NCBI RefSeq assembly: GCF_002156385.1
Contig: NZ_MVJM01000003.1
Location: 545,504 to 609,503, forward strand
Length of the DNA: 64,000 nucleotides
Reading direction: 5' to 3'
DNA from: Halalkalibacter urbisdiaboli
Lineage (GTDB): Bacteria > Bacillota > Bacilli > Bacillales > Bacillaceae_D
Shown here: one piece after another, positions 55,886-64,000 of the stretch
Position numbering within the stretch: position 1 is the first letter of the stretch
Layout: every line of letters begins with the position of its first letter
Position numbers and translations under genes: made by a program
The notes under the pieces: generated by a model
Databases searched by the model: none
What the model was told of the DNA's origin: nothing
Seen by the model: the letters and a program-made list of their open reading frames with translations, nothing else

Positions 55886-57691
55886 ATGGAGCATGCAACA
55901 AAAAAAGCGCGTTTTCATTATTCATCAGATCAAGTGATAGAAAAGCCATTTAACTGGACACAAATGTACCGTTTGCTAGGCTACATGAAGCCTTATGCGA
56001 AATCACATTTGCCGAAAACCATCGTTATGATGCTTTTAGCAACAGCGGTACGTTTAATTGTTCCTATTTTTATTGGGAAATATGCGATTGATCAGGCAAT
56101 TGAGACAAAGAATCTATCATTACTCTATTCTTTTGCGGCCATTGTATTAGCGTTATATGTTATCGCTTGGATTTCCAATGTTTTTAGAATCCGTTGGATG
56201 AATGAGTTAGGTCAGCACATCATTTATGATATTCGTGCAGCATTATTTAAACATATTCAACGATTATCCCATCGTTTTTTTGACCAGCGTTCCGCAGGGT
56301 CCATTTTAGTCCGTGTCATCAATGATGTAAACTCGATGCAGGATTTGTTTACAAACGGTGTTGTTAATCTGATTATGGATATCGTCATGCTTGTTGGGAT
56401 CGTTATTATATTGTTTACGTTAAGTCCAGAGCTTGCCGTGCTCGTTCTCATTGTTCTTCCTATTATGTTTTTTATTTCAACAAAACTAAGAAGAAGAATT
56501 CGCCGTTCCTGGCAAGAGGTTCGACAACGTCAATCAAAGCTAAACTCACATCTAAATGAAAGTATTCAAGGGATCCGCGTAACTCAGTCATACGCACAAG
56601 AAAAAGAGAATATGGAGTTTTTCGATGATTTAAATACAGATAACTTTAAAAGCTGGAAAGATGCATCGAAAATGAATGCGTTATTCCGCCCTTTTGTTGA
56701 GATGTCAAGTGCGGTTGGAGCCGCTGTATTGATTTGGTACGGAGCAACATTAATCCAATCAGAAACGATTACCATTGGGGTTTTTGTGTCCTTTGCTTTT
56801 TACTTAGGAATGTTTTGGGAGCCAATTTCTCGTTTAGGGCAAGTATATAACCAACTTCTTGTTGGTATGGCATCCTCTGAACGAATATTTGAATTTCTTG
56901 ATGAAAAACCTTCCGTTCCAGAGAAGCCTAAGGCGATTGCCTTAAACGATGTGAAGGGTGAAGTTGTTTTTGAAGATGTGGAGTTTTCATATGACGATAA
57001 GCGAAAGGCTCTACATCAAATCAACCTTCGTTTTAATGCAGGGGAGACCATTGCATTAGTTGGGCATACTGGCTCTGGGAAATCAACAGTAGTGAATTTA
57101 ATCAGTCGTTTTTATGATCCTACTAATGGTCGTGTCCTTCTCGATGGTGTAGATTTACGTGATATTAAATTAGATAATTTAAGAACGAATGTAAGCTATG
57201 TGTTACAGGATACTTTTATCTTTGCAGGGACGATTATGGATAATATTCGTTTTGGTCGACCAGATGCAACAGATGAAGAGGTAAAAGCTGCTGCGAAAGC
57301 GATTGGTGCTCATTCCTTTATTGAAAAATTAGAAAAAGGATACGAGACGGAAGTGGAGGAAAAAGGGAATGTCCTTTCTGTTGGGGAAAGGCAGTTACTT
57401 TCTTTTGCTCGTGCTCTATTAGCTAATCCGAAAATCTTAATCTTAGATGAAGCGACCGCTAGTATTGATACTGAAACAGAATTAAAAATTCAGGAAGGTC
57501 TGAAGAAGCTTCTGCATAATCGTACTGCTATTATGATTGCCCATCGACTTTCAACGATTCGTGATTCTGACAATATTATTGTGTTGGATCACGGAAATGT
57601 GATGGAACAAGGAACCCATAATGAATTAATGAAAGAACAAGGCATGTACTATCATTTAGTCAAATCTCAATATTCTGCTATGACTAAGTAA
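55886..57691 (+). CDS. Heterodimeric ABC exporter, subunit 2
   Basis: 601-aa half-transporter with an N-terminal ~40-residue cytosolic extension, six membrane helices and an ATP domain: Walker A GHTGSGKS, signature LSVGERQLLSF and Walker B LILDEATASID. The signature departs from LSGGQ (LSVGE), while the Walker B Glu is kept. It would complete the degenerate site with subunit 1 and provide the hydrolysing site. Start at ATG 55886 after GGAGTGACAGT; the frame is open earlier within subunit 1 but unlikely to be used. Confidence 0.88.
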   Translation: MEHATKKARFHYSSDQVIEKPFNWTQMYRLLGYMKPYAKSHLPKTIVMMLLATAVRLIVPIFIGKYAIDQAIETKNLSLLYSFAAIVLALYVIAWISNVFRIRWMNELGQHIIYDIRAALFKHIQRLSHRFFDQRSAGSILVRVINDVNSMQDLFTNGVVNLIMDIVMLVGIVIILFTLSPELAVLVLIVLPIMFFISTKLRRRIRRSWQEVRQRQSKLNSHLNESIQGIRVTQSYAQEKENMEFFDDLNTDNFKSWKDASKMNALFRPFVEMSSAVGAAVLIWYGATLIQSETITIGVFVSFAFYLGMFWEPISRLGQVYNQLLVGMASSERIFEFLDEKPSVPEKPKAIALNDVKGEVVFEDVEFSYDDKRKALHQINLRFNAGETIALVGHTGSGKSTVVNLISRFYDPTNGRVLLDGVDLRDIKLDNLRTNVSYVLQDTFIFAGTIMDNIRFGRPDATDEEVKAAAKAIGAHSFIEKLEKGYETEVEEKGNVLSVGERQLLSFARALLANPKILILDEATASIDTETELKIQEGLKKLLHNRTAIMIAHRLSTIRDSDNIIVLDHGNVMEQGTHNELMKEQGMYYHLVKSQYSAMTK

Positions 57692-57698
57692 AGAATAA

Positions 57699-57741
57699 GG
57701 GCATCTCAAAAGGTGAAAACCTATTGAGATGCCCTTTTTTT
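57699..57741 (+). terminator. Terminator after the ABC exporter operon
   Basis: 11-bp stem GGGCATCTCAA/TTGAGATGCCC followed by T7. Confidence 0.9.
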
Positions 57742-57792
57742 GGGGGGGCGTTCATTTAAGAAACGATTATCTTTTATTGTGCTTTTTTGAGT

Positions 57793-57817
57793 ATTTTTAC
57801 GTATTAACGTAAAAATA
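57793..57817. repeat. Palindrome upstream of tkt
   Basis: TATTTTTACG/CGTAAAAATA inverted repeat with a 5-base centre, about 35 bp before the tkt -35 box. It may be an operator or a hairpin; the factor is unknown. Confidence 0.4.
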
Positions 57818-57851
57818 TTGTTGATTTGTTGAAGAAATATCAATTCGACGC

Positions 57852-57880
57852 TTGTGAAAAACACAAAATAAGTATATGAT
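57852..57880 (+). promoter_or_regulatory. SigA promoter of tkt
   Basis: TTGTGA (57852-57857), 17-bp spacer, TATGAT (57875-57880). Confidence 0.65.
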
Positions 57881-57921
57881 TTAAACGAGAAATGTTTTTC
57901 AGAAAGGAAGATGAAGAAAAA

Positions 57922-59916
57922 ATGTCAACGCAAGTCGAAAATTTAGCTATTAATACGATTCGTACTTTATCAATCGATAGTATCGAGAAAGCAAATTCTG
58001 GACACCCAGGAATGCCGATGGGTGCTGCACCAATGGCATTTAGCTTATGGACAAAGTTCATGAATCACAATCCTTCAAATCCAGATTGGATGAACCGTGA
58101 CCGTTTCGTTTTATCTGCTGGACATGGTTCAATGCTTTTATACAGCCTTTTACACTTGTCTGGTTATGATTTATCTTTAGAGGACTTACAAAACTTCCGT
58201 CAATGGGGGAGTAAGACTCCAGGACATCCTGAGTACGGCCACACACCTGGTGTAGATGCAACGACAGGACCACTTGGACAAGGGGTTGCAATGGCAGTTG
58301 GGATGGCAATGGCTGAGCGTCACTTAGCATCTACATATAATAAAGAAGGCTTTAACATTGTGGATCATTACACTTATAGCATTTGTGGTGACGGTGATTT
58401 AATGGAAGGTGTGTCTGCTGAGGCTGCGTCATTAGCTGGTCATCTTAAATTAGGTCGTTTAGTTGTTCTTTATGATTCAAATGATATTTCATTAGATGGT
58501 GACTTACATTTATCATTCTCGGAAAATGTAGAAGACCGTTTTAAAGCGTATGGTTGGCAAGTAATCCGTGTTGAAGACGGAAATGACGTAACCGAAATTA
58601 GTAAGGCGATTGAAGCTGCAAAAGCTGATGAGCGTCCTACTTTAATCGAAGTGAAAACGACGATTGGTTACGGTTCACCGAATAAGAGCGGAAAGTCAGC
58701 TTCTCATGGTGCACCACTTGGTTCAGACGAAGTTAAATTAACAAAAGCTAATTATGAGTGGGTTTCTGAAGAAGAATTCCACGTGCCTAGTGAAGTTGCT
58801 GAGTTATTTGCAAACGTAAAAGCAGAAGGTGTTAAGAAGGAAGAAGCGTGGAACGAGCTATTTGAAGCTTACAAAAACGAATATCCTGAATTAGCAAAAC
58901 AATTTGAAATTGCAGTGACAGGCGAGCTTCCAGAAGGATGGGATGCAGATGCACCTGTTTATGAAGTTGGTTCTAGTGAAGCAACGCGTAACTCTTCTGG
59001 CGCAGCATTAAATGCATTTGCAAACAATGTTCCACAATTATTTGGTGGTTCTGCTGACCTTGCTGGTTCTAACAAAACAAATCTAAAAGGGCTTGGCGAT
59101 TTTAGTCGTAACAATTACAGTGGTCGCAACATTTGGTTTGGTGTTCGTGAATTTGCAATGGGCGCTGCTGCAAATGGTATGGCACTACATGGTGGATTAA
59201 AAGTATTCAATGCAACATTCTTTGTGTTCTCTGATTACTTACGTCCTGCAATTCGTCTAGCTGCTTTAATGAAATTACCTGTCATTTATGTATTTACTCA
59301 CGACAGTATTGCTGTTGGTGAGGATGGACCTACTCATGAGCCTGTTGAACAGCTTGCTGCATTACGTGCAATTCCTGGACTTTCTGTCATTCGTCCTGGA
59401 GACAGTAATGAAACGGTTGCTGCTTGGAAGTTAGCGCTAGAAAGCAAAGACACGCCAACAGCACTTGTTCTTACTCGTCAAAACCTTAAAACGGTTGAAG
59501 GTACAAAAGAAACTGCATATGATGGTGTAAGCAAAGGTGCTTACGTTGTATCTCCAGCAAAAGGTCAGGCAGACGCACTTTTACTAGCAACTGGTTCTGA
59601 GGTTCCGCTTGCAGTGGCTGCACAAGAAGTTCTTGAAAGCGAAGGAATTCATGCATCTGTTGTAAGTATGCCGAGTTGGGATCGTTTTGAAGCACAGCCG
59701 AAAGCTTATAAAGATGAAGTCATTCCACCAGCTGTCAAAGCTCGTGTTGGACTTGAAATGGGATCATCTCTTGGTTGGGCAAAATATGTAGGTGATCACG
59801 GTGATGTATTAGCAATCGATCAGTTTGGTGCATCAGCTCCTGGCGAAAAGATTATGGCTGAATACGGCTTTACAGTAGAAAACGTAGTAGCCAAAGTCAA
59901 AGCTTTACTTAAGTAA
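57922..59916 (+). CDS. tkt: Transketolase
   Basis: 664-aa ThDP-dependent transketolase of the non-oxidative pentose phosphate pathway. Landmarks: [40 protein letters not shown], ThDP motif [20 protein letters not shown] (D at [10 protein letters not shown]) and [20 protein letters not shown] 57922 is the start matching the family N-terminus ([14 protein letters not shown]); an in-frame ATG at 57892 has no suitable site. It lies between the SOS/ABC block and sirA, as in B. subtilis (yneB-ynzC-tkt-yneE). Confidence 0.97.
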   Translation: MSTQVENLAINTIRTLSIDSIEKANSGHPGMPMGAAPMAFSLWTKFMNHNPSNPDWMNRDRFVLSAGHGSMLLYSLLHLSGYDLSLEDLQNFRQWGSKTPGHPEYGHTPGVDATTGPLGQGVAMAVGMAMAERHLASTYNKEGFNIVDHYTYSICGDGDLMEGVSAEAASLAGHLKLGRLVVLYDSNDISLDGDLHLSFSENVEDRFKAYGWQVIRVEDGNDVTEISKAIEAAKADERPTLIEVKTTIGYGSPNKSGKSASHGAPLGSDEVKLTKANYEWVSEEEFHVPSEVAELFANVKAEGVKKEEAWNELFEAYKNEYPELAKQFEIAVTGELPEGWDADAPVYEVGSSEATRNSSGAALNAFANNVPQLFGGSADLAGSNKTNLKGLGDFSRNNYSGRNIWFGVREFAMGAAANGMALHGGLKVFNATFFVFSDYLRPAIRLAALMKLPVIYVFTHDSIAVGEDGPTHEPVEQLAALRAIPGLSVIRPGDSNETVAAWKLALESKDTPTALVLTRQNLKTVEGTKETAYDGVSKGAYVVSPAKGQADALLLATGSEVPLAVAAQEVLESEGIHASVVSMPSWDRFEAQPKAYKDEVIPPAVKARVGLEMGSSLGWAKYVGDHGDVLAIDQFGASAPGEKIMAEYGFTVENVVAKVKALLK

Positions 59917-59924
59917 TATCAAAA

Positions 59925-59963
59925 AAAATCATAGCCTGAATAAGGCTATGATTTTTTTTTTTT
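59925..59963 (+). terminator. Terminator after tkt
   Basis: 13-bp perfect stem AAAATCATAGCCT/AGGCTATGATTTT, 5-base loop, followed by a long T-run. Confidence 0.92.
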
Positions 59964-60070
59964 GATACTCTATTCGACAAAAGTAGTGTAGGTCTGCTCC
60001 AGTTTCAGACAATGATTTTACAAAGTCTCGCTTATAATATGGCTAACACAATTGTGAAAGGGTGTTGGTC

Positions 60071-60511
60071 ATGAGGCATTATGATTTGTATTTATTAGAA
60101 GAGGAGATTGCTCGTCACTATTTTGGACAAGAATCAAAGCTTTTCCATTTGTTTTTGGAACGTTCAAAAGCAACGATTGAGCAACGGCTTATTATTGATA
60201 AGCAGGTTGCGTATATTTCGAAACCACTCCCAAGCCTTTTACTACAACAAAAGCTTAAACATGCCCTCAAATTTGTTGCAAATTATCAGATGAAAAAACA
60301 AACTCACTATGTTGAGTTACATCATCCAGAAAGCTGTGCAGAGTTAATTATTTACGAAAATAAACTATCTTTAACGTCAGAAGGAAGTCTTGAAGCTGAA
60401 ACATTGTTTTTTGAAGTGTTACGTAAAATTGACCCTTGTTTTTTTGCTGTGAATCTTGAAGGTTATCGTTTTGGGTGGTTAAATCCAATTAAGCAGGTAA
60501 AGCTTTTATAG
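60071..60511 (+). CDS. sirA: Sporulation inhibitor of replication SirA
   Basis: 146-aa protein that in B. subtilis binds DnaA domain I to stop initiation of replication once sporulation begins (Spo0A induced). N-terminus MRHYDLYLLEEEIARHYFGQ matches the family closely, then ESKLFHLFLE. ATG 60071 with GAAAGGG at 8 bases; an earlier GTG (60062) overlaps that site. It is located after tkt as is B. subtilis yneE. Confidence 0.92.
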   Translation: MRHYDLYLLEEEIARHYFGQESKLFHLFLERSKATIEQRLIIDKQVAYISKPLPSLLLQQKLKHALKFVANYQMKKQTHYVELHHPESCAELIIYENKLSLTSEGSLEAETLFFEVLRKIDPCFFAVNLEGYRFGWLNPIKQVKLL

Positions 60512-60651
60512 TACGAATCAATGAGGTTTTCAGTATGGAACGGAACATTTTTCAATAGATGCTTTTAAAAGCTGTGTTGTTACGATATAATAAGTAAGGT
60601 TGATTCGGAATTCCGAACGGTTGATATAGTTTGAAGGAGGACGTTGGACGT

Positions 60652-60867
60652 ATGTGGATTCATATTATAGGCTATACGGTGGCGGTTCTTGCGGGTCTTG
60701 CCATCGGTTTTTTCATTGCGAGAAAAACAATGATGTCATACTTAAAGAAGAACCCGCCAATTAATGAGCAAATGTTACGTGTAATGATGATGCAAATGGG
60801 ACAAAACCCATCGCAAAAGAAAATTAATCAAATGATGAAAGCGATGCAAAAGCAACAAACAAAATAA
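60652..60867 (+). CDS. yneF: UPF0154 small membrane protein YneF
   Basis: 71-aa protein with one N-terminal membrane span ([19 protein letters not shown]) and the conserved cytoplasmic part [20 protein letters not shown]...[16 protein letters not shown]. Function unknown. ATG 60652 follows AGGAGGACGTTGGACG. Position after sirA as in B. subtilis. Confidence 0.93.
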   Translation: MWIHIIGYTVAVLAGLAIGFFIARKTMMSYLKKNPPINEQMLRVMMMQMGQNPSQKKINQMMKAMQKQQTK

Positions 60868-60877
60868 TGACTTGGAC

Positions 60878-60905
60878 AAGCACCTCAAAAGTGGGGTGTT
60901 TTTCT
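60878..60905 (+). terminator. Terminator after yneF
   Basis: Stem GCACCTC/GGGGTGT (one G-U) with T5. Confidence 0.75.
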
Positions 60906-60946
60906 AGTATTGATTAAATAGAGGACAAGGAAATGAGGTGAATGTC

Positions 60947-62008
60947 TTGTCAACAGTAGATATTGCAACACTCTCACTAGAACAAGTCTCCTATAAAGAG
61001 GATTTATTTATTGATGTACGTTCACCTGCTGAATATGAGGAATACTCATTGCCAAATGCAATAAATATGCCGTTGTTTAGTAACGAGGAACGTGCTCGTG
61101 TTGGGACGACATATAAACAAAAAAGCCGTCATGAAGCTATGGAAGTTGGACTATCGATTTTCGCACCAAAGTGGCCTGAATTTTATAGGCAAATTTCGAA
61201 AATGTATAATCAAAATCCGGGGCGACGTATTGTTGTGTATTGCTGGAGAGGTGGTATGCGAAGTAAAACGATGGCGGCCACTTTAGGGTTAATGAATATT
61301 CCTTGTTATCAGCTAGAAGGTGGAATACGAAGCTTTCGTCAATATGTACAGGAAGGGTTAGAACGAGAGTCAAAGAAGGAACGATCCTTTGTCGTCATTG
61401 CAGGTCATACAGGGACTCGTAAAACGGAGTTTCTAAAAGCTCTTCAAGATAGAGGATTTCCGGTTCTTGACTTAGAGGAACTAGCTGGACATCGAGGCTC
61501 TATATTTGGCCATATTGGAATGAATCCAAATAGTCAGAAGCAATTTGATTATTTACTATTACAGCGATTACAAGAGTTATCAAATGAGAAGACTTTAATT
61601 ATCGAGGCTGAAAGTAAACGAATCGGTCATATCGTTCTGCCGGAGTTTATTTTAAATGGTAAACAAAAAGGGATAAGAGTTGAGCTAGATTACCCGTTTT
61701 GGAAACGAGTTGACTATATTTATCAAACATATCAGCCAGAGAAAAATGCTGAAGCGATTTACGAAGCCATTTTACATCTTCAAAAATGGTTTGATAAAGA
61801 GTTATTTAACGAAATTATAGAGTCATGGAAAGGTTGTCATTATAAGCAAGCCTTTTCACTATTGCTAGAGCATTATTATGATCCTAGGTATCGGCATGCC
61901 TTTAACCAATATAAGCACCATGCGCATGTCATTACATTTGAAACCTTCACAGAAGGTATGGGCAAATTAATAACTTGTTTAGAATCTCTAAAAAGTAGTA
62001 AGTACTAA
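60947..62008 (+). CDS. selU: tRNA 2-selenouridine synthase SelU/MnmH (YbbB)
   Basis: About 353-aa protein: an N-terminal rhodanese domain with the catalytic Cys in VVYCWRGGMRS, then a P-loop domain. The enzyme replaces sulfur of 2-thiouridine with selenium (or geranyl) at the wobble position of tRNA. The P-loop reads GHTGTRKT, where the glycine before Lys in the usual GxxGxGKT is Arg; all other features are family-like (DLEELAGHRGSIFGHIG). The TTG start 60947 lies 5 bases after AGGTGA; GTG 60938 within that region is an alternative. B. subtilis ybbB is elsewhere on the chromosome. No selD was seen here. Confidence 0.85.
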   Translation: MSTVDIATLSLEQVSYKEDLFIDVRSPAEYEEYSLPNAINMPLFSNEERARVGTTYKQKSRHEAMEVGLSIFAPKWPEFYRQISKMYNQNPGRRIVVYCWRGGMRSKTMAATLGLMNIPCYQLEGGIRSFRQYVQEGLERESKKERSFVVIAGHTGTRKTEFLKALQDRGFPVLDLEELAGHRGSIFGHIGMNPNSQKQFDYLLLQRLQELSNEKTLIIEAESKRIGHIVLPEFILNGKQKGIRVELDYPFWKRVDYIYQTYQPEKNAEAIYEAILHLQKWFDKELFNEIIESWKGCHYKQAFSLLLEHYYDPRYRHAFNQYKHHAHVITFETFTEGMGKLITCLESLKSSKY

Positions 62009-62009
62009 A

Positions 62010-62037
62010 AAACGTCTTAGTTGAATACTAAGACGTA
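62010..62037. terminator. Bidirectional terminator between selU and the Spo0E-like gene
   Basis: Stem AACGTCTTAGT/ACTAAGACGT on convergent genes; moderate T/A runs. Confidence 0.75.
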
Positions 62038-62038
62038 C

Positions 62039-62209
62039 CTACGATCTATTTAATGTATGGTCTTTTTCTTTTTCATATTGATTTAACAATCGATCAAGTT
62101 CTTGGCTAAGTTCAAGGACTGATTTAGAGCTTAATCCTTTCGATAAACCAATCTTTATTAAATGATCTCGCTTTTGTTCAATGGCTTCTCGCAGTATCAT
62201 TTCACTCAT
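62039..62209 (-). CDS. Spo0E-like aspartyl-phosphate phosphatase (YnzD type)
   Basis: 56-aa member of the Spo0E/YisI/YnzD family that dephosphorylates Spo0A~P and delays sporulation. The signature SxxSVLELSQELDRLLNQY is visible (KGLSSKSVLELSQELDRLL). ATG 62209 follows GGAAGGGACTACT on the minus strand; a frame opening at 62257 has no such signal. The B. subtilis ynzD gene is also in the yneF-ccdA region. Confidence 0.88.
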   Translation of the reverse strand: MSEMILREAIEQKRDHLIKIGLSKGLSSKSVLELSQELDRLLNQYEKEKDHTLNRS

Positions 62210-62399
62210 AGTAGTCCCTTCCCTTAACATCTCTTTATAATAATACAAATTTTTCAAGGGAATTACAACAAGTACATTAAAAAATTAACAAGAGCAAATA
62301 GTATTAGATAAGGTTCTCTCATCATTTAACTGAAATTGGTTTGAAAGATTTAAGTTTTTCCTGTATCTTTAAAGAAGTGCAATGAAAGGGGTGAGTAGG

Positions 62400-62903
62400 T
62401 TGAATGACATCTATGTCGTTATGTCATCGATCGGTGCCATATGCATGGGGCTTCTTGCAATGGTTATCCGATTAAAAGCAATAAAGCAACCTGCTTCTGC
62501 TAGAAAGATAATCCTTCCACCTTTATTTATGTCAACTGGATTTTTAATGTTTTTATATGAGCCTGCTAGACCTGCGCTGCTGCAAGTTATTGAGGCGTTT
62601 ACGGTTGGAATGATTTTTTCAATTCTTCTTATTAAAACATCTAAATTTGAAGTTCGAGATAATCAGATTTTTTTAAAACGTTCGAAGGCTTTTGTATTTA
62701 TATTAGTTGGCTTGTTACTTATTCGAATTCTTTTTAAATTAATCATAGGTGATACGATTCAAGTAGAGGAATTAGCAGGAATGTTTTTCCTTTTAGCGTA
62801 TGGTATGATTATTCCATGGAGAATTTCCATGTTTCTCTCTTATCGTAAGTTGCAAAAGGAATTAAAAAACGGCAACGAATTTATCGTTCCCGCAAAAACA
62901 TAA
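62400..62903 (+). CDS. ccdC: Cytochrome c biogenesis-associated protein CcdC (YneJ)
   Basis: 167-aa membrane protein with four or five helices, corresponding to B. subtilis CcdC (YneJ, 160 aa), encoded with ccdA in the cytochrome c maturation locus; CcdC itself is not essential there. Segments: IRLKAIKQPASARKIILPPL after helix one and IIPWRISMFLSYRKL near the C-terminus. TTG 62400 follows AAAGGGGTGAG at good spacing; ATG 62382 upstream has a weaker site. No ccdA gene is visible beside it. Confidence 0.85.
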   Translation: MNDIYVVMSSIGAICMGLLAMVIRLKAIKQPASARKIILPPLFMSTGFLMFLYEPARPALLQVIEAFTVGMIFSILLIKTSKFEVRDNQIFLKRSKAFVFILVGLLLIRILFKLIIGDTIQVEELAGMFFLLAYGMIIPWRISMFLSYRKLQKELKNGNEFIVPAKT

Positions 62904-62934
62904 AAAGAAGTCGCTGATTTGCGACTTCTTTTTA
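62903..62934. terminator. Bidirectional terminator between ccdC and yneK
   Basis: Stem AAAAAGAAGTCGC/GCGACTTCTTTTT, long T/A runs on both sides. Confidence 0.9.
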
Positions 62935-62937
62935 TGT

Positions 62938-63366
62938 TTATAATCCTAATAAATCACGATAAGGGGTCATGTCGATTTTCTTTTCTCTTAATTTTTTTAT
63001 AAGGAATTTATGATCCCTCTTAGGAGTTGCCAGGATATATCCACGAATAATATAGTCTTGAGTGAGTGTTGGCGCCTTTTCTTCTAAAACGAGTTCACCA
63101 ATTTTTCCAGCAATTTTCCCTTTCGCCACATCCCGAAAAAGTTCTGGAACTGGTTCAACTAAGTCGTTTAATAATTGTTTTTGTTCCTCATCCCATAAAT
63201 GAATGGTCTTCTCGATATGGTAATCTTGCCAATCTAATATTGATTTTCCATCCTCTTTAGGTAGTCTTTTTAAAAATTTTCTAAACATAAAATAACCACC
63301 AATAAACATCACAGTTATAAGAAAAATCGTCCAGAGGACTATAAACCATGAGAACCATGTAGGCAT
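62938..63366 (-). CDS. yneK: DUF2621 protein YneK
   Basis: 142-aa protein with one N-terminal membrane helix (about residues 5-28) and a hydrophilic C-terminal domain (PKEDGKSILDWQDYHIEKTI, LVEPVPELFRDVAKGKIAGK). B. subtilis yneK is beside ccdC (yneJ), which fits. Function unknown. It is convergent with ccdC. Confidence 0.85.
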   Translation of the reverse strand: MPTWFSWFIVLWTIFLITVMFIGGYFMFRKFLKRLPKEDGKSILDWQDYHIEKTIHLWDEEQKQLLNDLVEPVPELFRDVAKGKIAGKIGELVLEEKAPTLTQDYIIRGYILATPKRDHKFLIKKLREKKIDMTPYRDLLGL

Positions 63367-63491
63367 TTTTGTTCACCCTCTTTATTTCTATCAATCCTAT
63401 CCTATCATAAAATAAATGCGTCCGCTAATCTAGTGAAAAATCTTTCTACATATTTCACTCTTTTGGTATGATAGAAGGTGAGGTGAAAATA

Positions 63492-63908
63492 TTGCTTTAT
63501 ATTATAAGTTATGGATTTCATTTAGTTAGTTCTTTTATCTTTTTTCTGTTGATTCCTTTACCATTTTTAATAAAAGGGACGATGGGAGAATCAGGGCGTT
63601 TTATTTTACTTCTACGTGTGTATAAGCGAATGATGTGGCTAGCACATGGGGCGTTAATACTTGCTCTCGTTTCAGGAATACTGATGTTAACGTCATGGTT
63701 TTCAATTTGGCTTCTTACTGTTATGGGGATTTGGTTAGCGATTGGAGCCTTACTTGGGTTAACTGCAAAGATGTGCCGATTAACGCTTGAACGAATAGAA
63801 ATAAAAGAAGGGGCGGAAACGGAAATAACAAAGCTAAGACACTTTAGTTTGTTACTTTCACTAGCAATTATTGTGATGTTTGCCATTAAGTTTCTTCGTT
63901 ATGTATAG
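63492..63908 (+). CDS. Hypothetical four-helix membrane protein
   Basis: 138-aa integral membrane protein, unrecognised, with four predicted helices (about 2-28, 42-65, 68-90 and 115-136); a His in GFHLVSSF and another in AHGAL are at helix faces and would allow haem or metal binding, but this is speculation. TTG 63492 follows GGTGAGGTGA, a very good site; ATG 63468 upstream lacks one. The gene is isolated. Confidence 0.65.
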   Translation: MLYIISYGFHLVSSFIFFLLIPLPFLIKGTMGESGRFILLLRVYKRMMWLAHGALILALVSGILMLTSWFSIWLLTVMGIWLAIGALLGLTAKMCRLTLERIEIKEGAETEITKLRHFSLLLSLAIIVMFAIKFLRYV

Positions 63909-63983
63909 AACAGCACCTATGCTGGGACAATATCCAATTATAACTGTTTTAAAGCCCTAACCACATGTAAGGGGGAATGAAGG

Positions 63984-64000
63984 ATGTTAATTGGAATACC
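63984..64000 (+). CDS. Start of a gene resembling alanine dehydrogenase (partial)
   Basis: ATG 63984 after AAGGGGGAATGAAGG opens a frame reading MLIGIP up to the window edge. Alanine dehydrogenase and transhydrogenase alpha begin M(I/L)IG(V/I)PKE, so ald is the best guess, but only six residues are available. Confidence 0.35.

Overview
This is a stretch of Bacillaceae chromosome, low in G+C. Sporulation genes (spoIIIE, spoVS, cotE, spoVK, two alpha/beta SASPs, yjcZ-like, spo0E-like and sda-like genes) mark an endospore former. Gene order matches the Bacillus subtilis tepA-ylzJ-spoIIIE-ymfC...mutSL-miaA-hfq-spoVK-glnRA segment and the lexA-yneAB-ynzC-tkt-sirA-yneF-ccdC-yneK segment, but protein divergence and several insertions point to another genus, perhaps an alkaliphilic or halotolerant one (inference). 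Almost everything is on the + strand; the main exceptions are an orphan recombinase near 35-36 kb and a block of small genes at 48.2-52.5 kb. I see no rRNA, tRNA, CRISPR array, complete IS element or prophage.

Layout: 0-14 kb holds the tepA-to-cinA block (protein quality control, DNA translocase, EF-P modification genes ymfFHI, cell-shape protein RodZ, phospholipid synthesis) followed by a DEAD-box helicase. 14-18.6 kb holds recA with a LexA site and then a four-gene operon for an Mre11/Rad50-like complex whose Rad50 subunit is split into two genes at the zinc hook. 18.7-25 kb holds rny, ymdB, spoVS, korAB and a tandem array of 72-bp double-hairpin repeats. 25-35 kb holds miaB-ricA-cotE, mutS-mutL, a methyltransferase, miaA and hfq. 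35-42 kb holds a catalytically degenerate tyrosine recombinase, spoVK, hflX, ynbB and the glnRA operon.

42-51 kb is the accessory part, with little synteny and AT-rich spacers. It has a large secreted rhamnogalacturonan lyase with a cre-like site upstream, a tryptophanyl-tRNA synthetase behind a T-box, several small unknown genes, a 56-aa Sda-like gene, a c-di-GMP-I riboswitch whose expression platform appears to mask the ribosome binding site of an unknown 109-aa gene, and two SASP genes with matching forespore-type promoters. 51-64 kb returns to conserved order: lexA divergent from yneA-yneB-ynzC across several LexA boxes, an inserted heterodimeric ABC exporter, tkt, sirA, yneF, selU, a Spo0E-like phosphatase, ccdC, yneK and the first codons of a gene resembling alanine dehydrogenase.

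Functional themes are the SOS and replication checkpoints (recA, lexA, yneA, sirA, Sda-like, the split Rad50 operon), entry into sporulation and coat or spore assembly, tRNA modification (miaA, miaB, selU), and RNA turnover (rny, ricA, hfq, DEAD-box helicase). The items I would look at first are the split Rad50 operon, the riboswitch-controlled unknown gene, the hairpin array, the degenerate recombinase and the YneA homologue without a LysM domain.
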